A stretch of 64,000 nucleotides of DNA from JADGRF01 sp035274465 (GTDB lineage: Bacteria > Myxococcota_A > Polyangia > Polyangiales > JAFGIB01), in contig DATEOF010000167.1 of NCBI GenBank assembly GCA_035274465.1, positions 1-64,000 of the forward strand, in the 5' to 3' direction. The translations under genes and the position numbers were made by a program. Each line of letters opens with the position of its first letter. The stretch's first letter is position 1. Positions 42,706 to 50,969 of the stretch are shown piece by piece. The notes under the pieces were generated by a model. It ran no database searches. It was given only the letters and a program-made list of their open reading frames with translations, and was not told the origin of the DNA.

Positions 42706-42883
42706 GGGCAGCTCATCGGGGGAGGGCGCCGACCGTACCATTCTGTACCAGCGAGGGGAACCTGCGGCTGCGCAGTGGGGCGATTTAGAACTCGCCACGG
42801 CCGAAAAATGCAGCATTGGTGCTTACCGATGCACCCAAATTGGGGCAGCAGTGTATGAGCACACGCATGCGCACGTATCACGA

Positions 42884-43747
42884 TCAGCTGCGCAGGTGCT
42901 GCAGCTTGTCGGGATTGCTGATCACGTAGATGCCGGTGATGCGCTGCTCGCGGATCTCGAGCACACCCACCACGACGTCGCCGTTCTCGTAGCTCATCAA
43001 ACAGCCGGGCATGCCGTTGACCCGCCGTAGCTCGACGCGCTGCGGAACGATGAAGTTCGATTTGCGAATCACGCCGGCGAAGAAACGGCAGATGCGTTCA
43101 GCTCCGAAGACAGGATTGAGCGCTGCGTGTCGCTTGCCGCCGCCGTCCGAGTACAGCACTGCATCCTGCGCCAGGATCTTCATCAGCCCGGCCGTGTCGC
43201 CGGTCGAGCTGGCCTGCATGAACGCGTGCACCAGCTGCTGTTCGTCCTCTTGCGTGGGCTCGAATCGCGGCCGGCCCTCGTGCACCTGCGCCCGCGCGCG
43301 CTCGGCCAGCTTGCGACAGCTGGCCTCGCTGCGCTCGAGCACCGACGCCACGCTGTCGTACTCCATGCCGAACACGTCGTGCAGCAAGAAGGCCGTGCGT
43401 TCGGGCGGCGACAGGCGCTCGAGCGTGACGAGCAGCGCGTAGGAGAGATCCTCGGCCAGATCGAGCGCGGCGTCGGGTGCAGGGGTTTCGTTCTCCAAGA
43501 GCGGCTCCGGCAACCAGGTTCCGACGTACACCTCGCGGCGCGCGCGCGCGGACTTCAAGCGATCGAGGCAGAGCCGCGCCACCGTCCGGGTCAGATACGC
43601 CTGCGGTTCGGCGATCTCCTCGGCCGCCACGTCGCGCACGCGCAGAAACGCGTCTTGCACCACGTCCTCGGCTTCTGCGAACGAACCGAGCATGCGATAG
43701 GCGAGGCCGATCAAGCGCGGCCGGTGAGGCTCGAAGGGCAGGGTCAT
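42884..43747 (-). CDS. ECF41 group sigma factor with fused SnoaL-like regulatory domain
   Basis: The 287-aa protein has sigma region 2 (HRPRLIGLAYRMLGSFAEAE, VVQDAFLRV) and region 4 (LSPPERTAFLLHDVFGMEYD, SVLERSEASCRKLAERAR). A C-terminal SnoaL-like domain follows. All three hallmarks known for ECF41 are visible: WLPEP after region 2, DGGGK in the SnoaL domain and NPDKL at the C terminus. The fused domain is known to act as a built-in regulator in place of an anti-sigma factor. The start codon overlaps the stop of the upstream carboxymuconolactone-decarboxylase-like gene (ATGA), its expected partner. Confidence 0.92.
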   Translation of the reverse strand: MTLPFEPHRPRLIGLAYRMLGSFAEAEDVVQDAFLRVRDVAAEEIAEPQAYLTRTVARLCLDRLKSARARREVYVGTWLPEPLLENETPAPDAALDLAEDLSYALLVTLERLSPPERTAFLLHDVFGMEYDSVASVLERSEASCRKLAERARAQVHEGRPRFEPTQEDEQQLVHAFMQASSTGDTAGLMKILAQDAVLYSDGGGKRHAALNPVFGAERICRFFAGVIRKSNFIVPQRVELRRVNGMPGCLMSYENGDVVVGVLEIREQRITGIYVISNPDKLQHLRS

Positions 43748-44292
43748 GCGGCTGCTGTTTGGTTCACCGCCACGGGTTCGCCCGCGATCTGCAAGCGCGA
43801 GCAGGCTTTGCCGTAGCCCAGCGCGTACTTGACCGTCGGGTACAACCGAGCGGACACCATCGCGAACGCCATGGTCAAGAGCCCGCGCTTGCCCCAGCGC
43901 GCGATCACCTGGTCGCGCAGCTCGTCGGCACGGAGATCGTGTGCGAGCACGGCGCGCGTGAACTGCACGCCCAGGCGCACGTCGCTGCTCATGGCTGCGG
44001 TGTCGCCTCGCGCCACGGCGCGCAGCGTCTCGGAGGAGATGCCCTCGCGCTCGGCCATCGTGATCAGCAGCTGACTACACGGCCCACAGTCCTCGGTCAT
44101 CACGGCGACCAGTCCGACGGCGTAGCCGACGTCGAGCGGCAGGTCGCGCTTGTAGGCCGAGAGCCGGGTCGCGCGAAAGAAGCGCATGAAACCCCCCAGG
44201 TCGATGTCGAGCATCTCCCGGGCGTAGCTCATGTCGTACTGCAGGTCGCGTTCCATGGCGTCGAGCCGGTTCTTGATGAATGCCTTGAGCAT
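43744..44292 (-). CDS. Carboxymuconolactone decarboxylase-like (AhpD-fold) ECF41 partner
   Basis: From the ATG at 44292 the protein is 182 aa. It is all-helical, with an AhpD-like redox motif in MTEDCGPCSQLLITMAEREG (CxxC). ECF41 sigma genes are typically next to a gene for a carboxymuconolactone decarboxylase, oxidoreductase or epimerase, and this is the first kind. It is probably a peroxidatic or thiol-dependent enzyme with an unknown substrate. A GTG at 44313 is in frame but would lie in the promoter, so 44292 is chosen. It overlaps the sigma gene by four bases. Confidence 0.85.
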   Translation of the reverse strand: MLKAFIKNRLDAMERDLQYDMSYAREMLDIDLGGFMRFFRATRLSAYKRDLPLDVGYAVGLVAVMTEDCGPCSQLLITMAEREGISSETLRAVARGDTAAMSSDVRLGVQFTRAVLAHDLRADELRDQVIARWGKRGLLTMAFAMVSARLYPTVKYALGYGKACSRLQIAGEPVAVNQTAAA

Positions 44293-44315
44293 GCTGGTTC
44301 GCCCTCCAAGCACAA

Positions 44316-44342
44316 GACGAGGTAGCCCGCCCCCGTGTGACG
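44316..44342 (-). promoter_or_regulatory. Probable ECF41-dependent promoter
   Basis: On the minus strand CGTCACA is followed after exactly 16 bases by CGTC. The published ECF41 target motif is TGTCACA-N16-CGTC (from memory), so only one base differs and the spacing is exact. The -10 element ends 24 bases before the ATG at 44292. The site lies directly before the partner gene of the sigma factor, which is where ECF41 promoters are found. Confidence 0.7.
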
Positions 44343-44349
44343 ACTTTTT

Positions 44350-45279
44350 TTAGCCCTTGAGGGCCTGCAGGCCGGCCCGGTGCACGCGGCCCGGCAGCTC
44401 GCGGCGCACGATGGCCTCGGCCACCCGCCCGGCTTCGAAGAGCTTTTCGGGGTCGATGCCGGTCTTCACGCCCATGTGGTGGAGCATGTAGACGATGTCT
44501 TCCGTGGCCAGGTTGCCCGAAGCTCCGGGCGCGTACGGGCAGCCGCCGAGCCCGGCGATCGCCGCGTCGAAGGTACGGATGCCGAGCTCCAGGCCGACCA
44601 ACACGTTGGCCAGGGCCTGGCCGCGCGTGTCGTGCATGTGCATCGCCAGTTTATTCGCCGGCAGCTCGCGCAGCAGCATCTGCATGATCGCCTTGGTCTG
44701 ACGCGGCGTGCCCACGCCGATCGTGTCGCCGAGCGAGACCTCGTAGCAGCCGAGCCCGACCAGCTCACGCGCGAGGCGCAGCGCGTTCTCCGGCGGCACC
44801 GTGCCTTCGTACGGGCAGCCCCAGACGGTCGAGACGTAGCCGCGCACGCGCATGCCGTACTCGAGCGCCTGCGGGATCAGGTCGCGGAACACGTTCAGCG
44901 CCTGGTCGATCGACTTGTTGATGTTGCGCTTGTTGTGGGTCTCGCTGGCGCTCAGGAACACCGCGATCTCCTTCAAGCCGGCGACCCGCGCGCGCGCGAG
45001 CCCTCGCCCGTTCGGGCACAACGCAGACAGCTGGACGTCGCCGCGCTCGGCGGCGGTCACGAGATCGGCCAGACGGTCTGCATCTGCCAGCTGCGGGATC
45101 CACAGCGGCGACACGAAGCTGGTGATCTCGATGCGCTTGAGGCCCGCGTGGATCAGCGCCTCGATCAAGCGCAGCTTGCGCACCGTGCCGATCGTCACGG
45201 CTTCGTTCTGCAATCCGTCGCGCGGGCCCACCTCGTAGATCGAGACGTCGCCGGGCAGCTCTTCCAGGATGGCCGTCAT
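44350..45279 (-). CDS. mvaB: Hydroxymethylglutaryl-CoA lyase
   Basis: This 309-aa DRE-TIM metallolyase begins with VSIYEVGPRDGLQNE (metal-binding Asp and catalytic Arg). It has ITSFVSPLWIPQLADAD, ALCPNGRGL and GYVSTVWGCPYEG. The metal ligands are HMHDTRGQALANV and Asn in the lyase signature GLGGCPYAPGASGN, which carries the catalytic Cys. It cleaves HMG-CoA to acetoacetate and acetyl-CoA in leucine breakdown. It is separated by 63 bases from the prolyl iminopeptidase gene upstream on the same strand, and a role in amino acid use for both would fit. Confidence 0.93.
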   Translation of the reverse strand: MTAILEELPGDVSIYEVGPRDGLQNEAVTIGTVRKLRLIEALIHAGLKRIEITSFVSPLWIPQLADADRLADLVTAAERGDVQLSALCPNGRGLARARVAGLKEIAVFLSASETHNKRNINKSIDQALNVFRDLIPQALEYGMRVRGYVSTVWGCPYEGTVPPENALRLARELVGLGCYEVSLGDTIGVGTPRQTKAIMQMLLRELPANKLAMHMHDTRGQALANVLVGLELGIRTFDAAIAGLGGCPYAPGASGNLATEDIVYMLHHMGVKTGIDPEKLFEAGRVAEAIVRRELPGRVHRAGLQALKG

Positions 45280-45342
45280 ACGTCACATTGTCCGGCGCGC
45301 ATCGCGCTCCGGCAACACTGAGGATGTAAGCCGATCGGAGAA

Positions 45343-46299
45343 TCAGCGGAACTTGTCGGTGGCGGCAATCAAGTGATGCACGATCTCCGGCTCGAACGCC
45401 GAGTGGCCGGAGGTCTGTGCCACGAACATTTCGGCCTCGGGCCAGGCGCGGTGCAACGCCCAGGCCGTCTCCATCGGACACACCACGTCGTAGCGGCCCT
45501 GCACGATCACACCCGGGATGTGTCGGATCTTGGACGCGTCTTCCAGCAGCTGCTCGTCGCGCTCGAAGAAGCCCTTGTTCACGAAGTAGTGGCACTCGAT
45601 GCGCGCGAAGGCGAGGGCGAAGTCGTCCTTGCTCATCGAGGCGCGCATCTCGGGGCTCGGGCGCAGCGTGCTCGTCACGGCTTCCCACAAGCTCCACGCG
45701 CGCGCGGCGCGCAGCCGCGTGGCGCCGTCGGGGCTGGTCAAGCGCTTGTAGTAGGCCTGGATCAGATCACCGCGCTCGGCCGGCGGGATCTCGGCCAGGT
45801 AGTGCTCGAACGCATCGGGGAAGATGCGGCTCGCACCGTCCTGGTAGAACCACGAGAGCTCGCGCTCGCGCAGCGTGAACACGCCGCGCAAGATCAGCTC
45901 GGTCACGCAGCTCGGGTGCGTCTCGGCGTAGGCCAGGCCGAGCGTGCTACCCCACGAGCCGCCGAACACCTGCCAGCGTGTGATGCCAAGGTGCTTGCGC
46001 AGACGCTCCATGTCCGCGACGAGGTGCCAGGTGGTGTTGCGATCGAGCGAGGCGTGCGGGGTGCTCTTGCCACAGCCGCGCTGATCGAACAGCACGATGC
46101 GATAACGCGAGGGATCCCAGAAGCGCGCCTGTGCGGGCGTGGTGCCGCCGCCGGGCCCGCCGTGCACGAAGACCGCCGGCTTACCGGCCGGGTTGCCGTA
46201 CTGCTCGAAGTGCAACTCGTGCAGGTCGTCGACTCGCAGGCGCCCCGTCTCGAACGGAGCGATCTCGGGGTAGGGACTACGGAGAGGTTGCTCGTGCAT
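45343..46299 (-). CDS. pip: Proline iminopeptidase
   Basis: This 318-aa alpha/beta hydrolase of the S33 family has the oxyanion motif VFVHGGPGGGTTPAQARFWD, IVLFDQRGCGKSTPHA and the nucleophile Ser in VFGGSWGSTLGLAYAE. The acid is Asp in VQGRYDVVCPMETAW and the base His in TSGHSAFEPE. The sequence is full length for the single-chain enzyme. It removes N-terminal proline from peptides in the cytoplasm. The ATG at 46299 is preferred over a TTG at 46311. Confidence 0.93.
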   Translation of the reverse strand: MHEQPLRSPYPEIAPFETGRLRVDDLHELHFEQYGNPAGKPAVFVHGGPGGGTTPAQARFWDPSRYRIVLFDQRGCGKSTPHASLDRNTTWHLVADMERLRKHLGITRWQVFGGSWGSTLGLAYAETHPSCVTELILRGVFTLRERELSWFYQDGASRIFPDAFEHYLAEIPPAERGDLIQAYYKRLTSPDGATRLRAARAWSLWEAVTSTLRPSPEMRASMSKDDFALAFARIECHYFVNKGFFERDEQLLEDASKIRHIPGVIVQGRYDVVCPMETAWALHRAWPEAEMFVAQTSGHSAFEPEIVHHLIAATDKFR

Positions 46300-46365
46300 G
46301 CGCTCGCACAAGCTTACAGCGTCTGAGGCTCCGCGGCAGCACGACGGGCAGGTCCGGCCGGTCGT

Positions 46366-47268
46366 TTACTGCGCCACGAGCACGTCCCAGCGGCACGCGC
46401 TCGTGCCGCCGTGGCCGTCGCGCATGACGAGCCACAGCCGTTCTTCTCCGCCGGTCGCCGGGGCCGTCCACACTTGGTTGCGAAGCGGCGCGCGGGTGCC
46501 GTGTTTTTCGAAGCGGCCGCCCGTCGCGTACCAGGCGTAGTAGGCACGCTCGCTGCGTTCCTCGAGCGCGCCGAACGCGTCGATCACGCTGTACGTCTCG
46601 AGCCAGCTCTCCCGCCCACCCTCGGTCGCCGGCGCGATCTCCACCCGGGCATCGGGCTCGACCTGCAGTGGCTCCGCCGCGTTGCAAGTCCACGCGCGCT
46701 CCGGATCGGCCTCTACCTCGACCTTGCCGAACTTGAACCGAGGCGGGGGCGGGTTGGTGTGCGGCGACGGATTCTCACTCATCAACACACGCTTGACCGC
46801 GCGCAGCTCGTGGCCGTCCGCCTGGATGGTGATCTCGACCAGCAGGGGCAGGCCGACCGAAAATCGGACAGCCTCGACCGTCTCCGCAGGCAAGGTCCCA
46901 CCCAGGATCGTCTGGGCCAGCTGCGTATTCGCCCAAAAGGCGTCGATCGCCTCCTGCGGCAGAGTCCAGGAAGGCCCACTGCCGCGCACCAGGGCGCGCT
47001 CGCCGCAGTCCTCGTCGTCCATCTCGCCAAACTGACCAGCGCCCCCGACCGGTCCGTCGAACGCTCCGCAGATCCGGTACTCGATCGACACGTCGCGTGC
47101 GTGGGCGACCAGGGGCGTGATCGTGACCGAGTGGCCCGGCGTCACCTCGGGGGGTTCGACGACGACGGCGAGGACGCGAGGGCTGTCGACGACGCTCTCG
47201 CTGGGGAAATCCCGCAGACCCAGGCAGGCGGTGGTGAGGAGGGGCAGGGCGAGGAGGAGGCGAGACAC
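46366..47268 (-). CDS. Lipoprotein, unknown function
   Basis: The 300-aa product starts at a GTG and has a lipoprotein signal (LLLALPLLTTAC). The following region (RVLAVVVEPPEVTPGHSVTI, TPLVA) resembles an immunoglobulin-like domain with Pro-rich strands. A C-terminal segment (YYAWYATGGRFEKHGTRAPL, VWTAPATGGEERLWLVMRDG, HGGTSACRWDV) looks like a second strand-rich domain. This type of lipoprotein is frequent in myxobacteria; no family was recognised. It is outer-membrane or periplasmic. It lies 49 bases downstream of the gene for the sigma factor's membrane partner. Confidence 0.75.
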   Translation of the reverse strand: MSRLLLALPLLTTACLGLRDFPSESVVDSPRVLAVVVEPPEVTPGHSVTITPLVAHARDVSIEYRICGAFDGPVGGAGQFGEMDDEDCGERALVRGSGPSWTLPQEAIDAFWANTQLAQTILGGTLPAETVEAVRFSVGLPLLVEITIQADGHELRAVKRVLMSENPSPHTNPPPPRFKFGKVEVEADPERAWTCNAAEPLQVEPDARVEIAPATEGGRESWLETYSVIDAFGALEERSERAYYAWYATGGRFEKHGTRAPLRNQVWTAPATGGEERLWLVMRDGHGGTSACRWDVLVAQ

Positions 47269-47317
47269 AGGGACGGATAGCTTAGCATCCGCTCCGAGCG
47301 TGGGGCCGCGGGTCGGC

Positions 47318-48079
47318 TCAGCCGCCGCCTGCCGCCATCAGCTGCCGGATCTGCACCGCGTACGGGTGCTCGCCGGCCAGCGCTTTCTCGGCCGCCCGGC
47401 GCGCCTCGTCGGTGCGTCCCAGCCGCTGCAGCGCCTCGATCCGCAGCAGCTCGCGCTCGGGTCCCAGCGCACCTTGTGGGAAGCGCCGGGCGTGCTGGGC
47501 GATCGCCCCGAGGGCCCGCTCGGGCTCGCTCGGCAGCTTGCGGCGGATGGCCTCGAGCTGCCGGAGCTCTTCCATCAGGCCGCCAGCTGCCCGCGCCGTG
47601 TCCACCGGTCTCGCAGGTGCGCGGGGCGCGGTTTGCGCGCGTGGCGCTGCAGCTGTTGGCTGCGGCGGCTGCACCGTGACGTGTGGCGAGGCGCTGATCG
47701 GCGGCGGCTGCTCGGGCTGCGCGATCGGCGCCGCGGGTGCGGGCGTCGGGGGCGGCACGTTCGTAGCCAGCTCGCGCGGCTGCGTTCGCGTCGCATACCA
47801 GATCGCACCCAGCCCCATGATCAGCGCGGTGGCGATCGCCAGCGCTCCGCTGATCGAGGTCCCTCCACCGACTGCCGCGCCCGATCCTCCCGAGCTGGCT
47901 TCGGGTAGCGCCGATCCCGCGGCCTCCGCGCCAAAGCCCGGGCCGATCGCCTCCTCGAGCTTGGCTTGCAAGCGTGCGAGTTGCGCTGCCTGCGCGCCGT
48001 CGCCTTGGGCGCTGCGCAGCACGTCGCGTAAATCCGACGGGATCTCCGAGTCCAGCCAGCGGCGCGGCGCATCGCTCAT
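47318..48079 (-). CDS. Single-pass membrane protein, probable anti-sigma partner
   Basis: The 253-aa protein overlaps the ECF sigma gene by four bases (ATGA), the usual coupling of sigma and anti-sigma genes. The N-terminal 75 residues are cytoplasmic and helical (SEIPSDLRDVLRSAQGDG). One membrane helix follows (SGALAIATALIMGLGAIWYA), then a long Pro/Ala/Gln linker and a C-terminal TPR-like helical part (ALGAIAQHARRFPQGALGPE, ELLRIEALQRLGRTDEARRA). It has no zinc-binding HxxxCxxC motif, so it is not a standard ZAS anti-sigma factor. An anti-sigma role is inferred from position and topology. Confidence 0.72.
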   Translation of the reverse strand: MSDAPRRWLDSEIPSDLRDVLRSAQGDGAQAAQLARLQAKLEEAIGPGFGAEAAGSALPEASSGGSGAAVGGGTSISGALAIATALIMGLGAIWYATRTQPRELATNVPPPTPAPAAPIAQPEQPPPISASPHVTVQPPQPTAAAPRAQTAPRAPARPVDTARAAGGLMEELRQLEAIRRKLPSEPERALGAIAQHARRFPQGALGPERELLRIEALQRLGRTDEARRAAEKALAGEHPYAVQIRQLMAAGGG

Positions 48080-48666
48080 CGCGCCCTCCGCAGGGGTGTG
48101 CGGGTCAGTGCCTGACGCACCACCTGGCGCGCCGCGTACAGCCGCGAGTACGCCGTGTTGAGCGGACAGCCGACCATGTCGGCGACGTCTTTCATGTCGA
48201 CGCCCTCGAGCTCGAAGAGCACGAAGACTTCGCGCTTCTCACTGTCCAGCTTGCTCAAGGCGTATTCGAGCTGGGCGCGATCGCGCGAGCTCTGCAGCTG
48301 GCTCACCTGATCGCACGGCACCGCCACCTCTTCGAGCTGCGGGCTCGGCAGCTCCTGGCGGCGCTGCAACTGGCGGCGGTAATTCGCCACCACGCGGCGC
48401 GCGATGCCGAACAGCCAGCTGCGCACCGGTACGCCGGCCTGCAGATCGGCCAGTCGGCGGTGCACGATCACGAACACTTCTTGGGTCACGTCGTCGACAT
48501 CGCTGGCGCGCACCCCCAGGCGCCGCACCAAGCGCATCACGAACTCGGCGTGGCCTTGGAAAATCTCGCGCGTGGTGATCCCCGCCGCTGCAGGTTTGGT
48601 TGGGGCCAGCAACAGTTCCGGGCGCAACAACGGCTGAGTCGCCCAGGAGGTCATCGATCGCGCCAT
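48076..48666 (-). CDS. ECF RNA polymerase sigma factor
   Basis: This 196-aa sigma-70 family protein has region 2 (IFQGHAEFVMRLVRRLGVRA, VDDVTQEVFVIVHRRL, WLFGIARRVVANYRR) and region 4 (LSKLDSEKREVFVLFELEG, MKDVADMVGCPLNTAYSRLY). The 20-residue N-terminal extension is Pro/Leu-rich. Together with the overlapping membrane-protein gene downstream and the exported-protein gene 21 bases upstream it makes a compact envelope-signalling unit. Confidence 0.9.
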   Translation of the reverse strand: MARSMTSWATQPLLRPELLLAPTKPAAAGITTREIFQGHAEFVMRLVRRLGVRASDVDDVTQEVFVIVHRRLADLQAGVPVRSWLFGIARRVVANYRRQLQRRQELPSPQLEEVAVPCDQVSQLQSSRDRAQLEYALSKLDSEKREVFVLFELEGVDMKDVADMVGCPLNTAYSRLYAARQVVRQALTRTPLRRAR

Positions 48667-48687
48667 GTCCGCATCCGACCGGGTTTA

Positions 48688-49743
48688 TCAGAAGATCAGC
48701 AGGAGGCAGAGATCGACCTCGGCCCGTACTGGACCCGGATCCGCCACTTCGACCTGTAGGCCGGAATCTTGCAGGCGCAGCACGTAGCGCGGCCGGAGGA
48801 TCCCCGCGGCGACGCCGACTCCAAGCTGGAGGGCCGCCCAGTCGGTCAGTCCCAGATTGGCTTCAGGACCGAGCCCCAGGTAGAGCGTGGGATCGGTGGG
48901 CTGATAGTTCTCGAGCGCGAAGCCCGAGCCGGCCGCATGCGCGAAGCCGACGCGCGGCCCGGCGCACACGCGCAGCCCGATCCGCGGAGCGTCGGCCACG
49001 CTGATGCCCAGGCAGGCATCGAGTGCGAGCTCGTAGGCCGAGAACTTCACCGAGCCTTCGGCGACGCTGCGCGACTGGGGAAACAGCAGCAACGCGCGCA
49101 GGCGCACGCTGGGCACACCCAGGACGAGCTCCGCGCCGAGTGACACACCGAACGCGGGGTCCGGCAGCATGCCCAGCATCAGGAGCGCGCCGGCATCGAT
49201 GTTCCAGCCGATCGAGCTCTCGGCCTCTGGCGGAGGTGGAGGCGGCTTCGGGGGCGGGGGAGGTGCCGGTGCCACGACCGGCGCCTTCGGGGTCTCGGTC
49301 GGCTCTGCAGCTGGCGGCGGCGGGGTCTCGGTCGGTGCTGCAGCTGGCGGCGGCGACTCCGCAGCGGCGTGCCGCGAGAGCAGCACCAGTACCAGCGCCA
49401 CGGCGTCCGAGATCGCGGAGCAATCCTCGGCGCGGACGGGCAAGGCTCGCGAGCCCAGGCTGCGTTCGGCGTTGGCAGCGCGGATCTCCAGCGTCGCCTC
49501 CCGCGCGGGCGTCTGTGACACGACGCGCACGCGCACCGCGAGCGGCGCCGTACTGGCCTCGGCCTCGCGCGCGGCTTGGTAGCTCGTGTTCAGCGTCGCC
49601 TCGGACAGGCAGCGCGGCAACCACTGCGGTGCACCGGGCTCGATCTCCAGGCTCAGCGCATTCGGCTGCGCCCGCGCGACGCCCGGCGGAAGCGCGCCGA
49701 GCATGCAGACGAAGAGCCCAAGGGCGCCGAGCCGAATCCACAT
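48688..49743 (-). CDS. Exported protein with Pro-rich linker and beta-rich C-terminal domain
   Basis: From the ATG at 49743 the product is 351 aa, with a signal peptide (WIRLGALGLFVCMLGALPPG). A conserved-type N-terminal domain (EIEPGAPQWLPRCLSEATL, AISDAVALVLVLLSRHA) is followed by a linker made of Pro and Ala. The C-terminal half of about 170 residues has alternating strands (GVSLGAELVLGVPSVRLRAL, YELALDACLGISV, LALQLGVGVAAG-like LQLGVGVAAGILRP) and ends in CLLLIF, as in small outer-membrane barrels. Such proteins are common next to ECF sigma genes in myxobacteria. The three genes likely form one operon. Function unknown. Confidence 0.75.
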   Translation of the reverse strand: MWIRLGALGLFVCMLGALPPGVARAQPNALSLEIEPGAPQWLPRCLSEATLNTSYQAAREAEASTAPLAVRVRVVSQTPAREATLEIRAANAERSLGSRALPVRAEDCSAISDAVALVLVLLSRHAAAESPPPAAAPTETPPPPAAEPTETPKAPVVAPAPPPPPKPPPPPPEAESSIGWNIDAGALLMLGMLPDPAFGVSLGAELVLGVPSVRLRALLLFPQSRSVAEGSVKFSAYELALDACLGISVADAPRIGLRVCAGPRVGFAHAAGSGFALENYQPTDPTLYLGLGPEANLGLTDWAALQLGVGVAAGILRPRYVLRLQDSGLQVEVADPGPVRAEVDLCLLLIF

Positions 49744-49804
49744 CGATGGCAACGGTCGCTGGTTGTCACCGGGCCACCGGCCAAACGCAAGTTAGGGGCC
49801 GCCC

Positions 49805-50740
49805 CTAAAGTTGTCCGAAGTTCCCCGCTGCCCCACCGCCATTCGGAGGTGCGGGGTCGATGGCAGGCGAGCCCGCGACGAAGGGGCCCCCGTCGGACGT
49901 GCCCGCGTCGGCCGGCGACCCGCACAGGAAGCCGTTCGGATCTTGGAGGCCCGTCTCGAGCAGATCGCCTCGCTCGGAGACATAGAGGTTCAATGGACGG
50001 TGCGTGCTCGGGTCGGGCACGGGGCCACAGGCACTGCTGACGGCGCCGAGCAGATTGAAGCCGCCCATCGCCTTCTCGACCTTCGCGGTGCACGGCAGCA
50101 GGTAGCCGCCACGCGAGATCGCCCACCACACCGCCTCCGACTTCGTGTCGATCAAGCCGAGCAGGTTGCCGGCCACGCCCGGGTTCCACAGGCGCACGCT
50201 GTCGCCGGCAGTGGTGATCAGGTGACGTCCCAGATCAGTGGTCATCAAATCGAGCGCGGCGCGGCAGGCGGCCTTCTCGCTCGCGCTAGCGCAGGGCACG
50301 CCCGCCTCGGAAAGGATGGTGGCCTTGGGAGCGGGTAGGCCCGTCTCTTCGACGATCTTCGTCAACCGGTCGGCCACGTAATCAACCTTACGCGCCAGAA
50401 GGAAGCCTGGAGCCAGCCGCCAGTCCCCTTTGCCTTCGCATACGGGGTCGGGCGGAACCCAGTCCGGCCCAGCGTCGTCATCGTCCATGACGTGGACCGT
50501 CGCGTCCGGCGGCTTGGGCCCAGCATCGGGGATGCCTTGGACCATCGCGTCCGGTTGCATGTGAATCTGCGTCATGCCTGCGGATCCGCCGCCGCCGGCT
50601 GCTGGTGCGCCGGCGCTGGGTGCTCCGGCGACCGGATCCACCGGCAACATTGCCTGTGGCGGTGGCGCGTCATTCGTACATGCCGCGCACGCCAGCCCGA
50701 AGGCGGTCAAAGCTACACGGATCGAAGCTGGTCGCTGCAT
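49805..50740 (-). CDS. Lipoprotein, unknown function
   Basis: The 311-aa product has a lipoprotein signal (VALTAFGLACAAC) and a Gly/Ala/Pro linker with Asp-rich stretches. A central domain (LAPGFLLARKVDYVADRLTK, IVEETGLPAPKATILS, AALDLMTTDLGRHLITTAGD, VRLWNPGVAGNLLGLIDTKS, VWWAISRGGYLLPC) has four Cys. The C terminus is Gly/Pro-rich and disordered. No family was recognised. It is divergent from the propeller-cytochrome gene at 50970, with about 230 AT-richer bases between. Confidence 0.75.
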   Translation of the reverse strand: MQRPASIRVALTAFGLACAACTNDAPPPQAMLPVDPVAGAPSAGAPAAGGGGSAGMTQIHMQPDAMVQGIPDAGPKPPDATVHVMDDDDAGPDWVPPDPVCEGKGDWRLAPGFLLARKVDYVADRLTKIVEETGLPAPKATILSEAGVPCASASEKAACRAALDLMTTDLGRHLITTAGDSVRLWNPGVAGNLLGLIDTKSEAVWWAISRGGYLLPCTAKVEKAMGGFNLLGAVSSACGPVPDPSTHRPLNLYVSERGDLLETGLQDPNGFLCGSPADAGTSDGGPFVAGSPAIDPAPPNGGGAAGNFGQL

Positions 50741-50969
50741 GGAAGGATCTCGCTATGTCTGCGGATCACGATCGTTTTGGTACTTACTTCAGTTTCGTTG
50801 CGAGTCGATGTTCTTGTGCCGGGTTGTGCCAGAATGCTCGGTAAATTCAGCAAGATTACGTGGACTAACAGCTGGCGTTCGCTCCACACACGTGGTTATC
50901 TCACGGCAGCTGATAGCGGCAAGTGCGTTCGGGGAGAACGCGAACAAAAAAACGTGCGAGGAGTGCACC

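Noticed and set aside
44344..44352. T run on the plus strand as a terminator
   Set aside because: Nearby genes are on the minus strand, where this reads as an A run. The adjacent CCCT-caa-AGGG hairpin is therefore not an intrinsic terminator for them.
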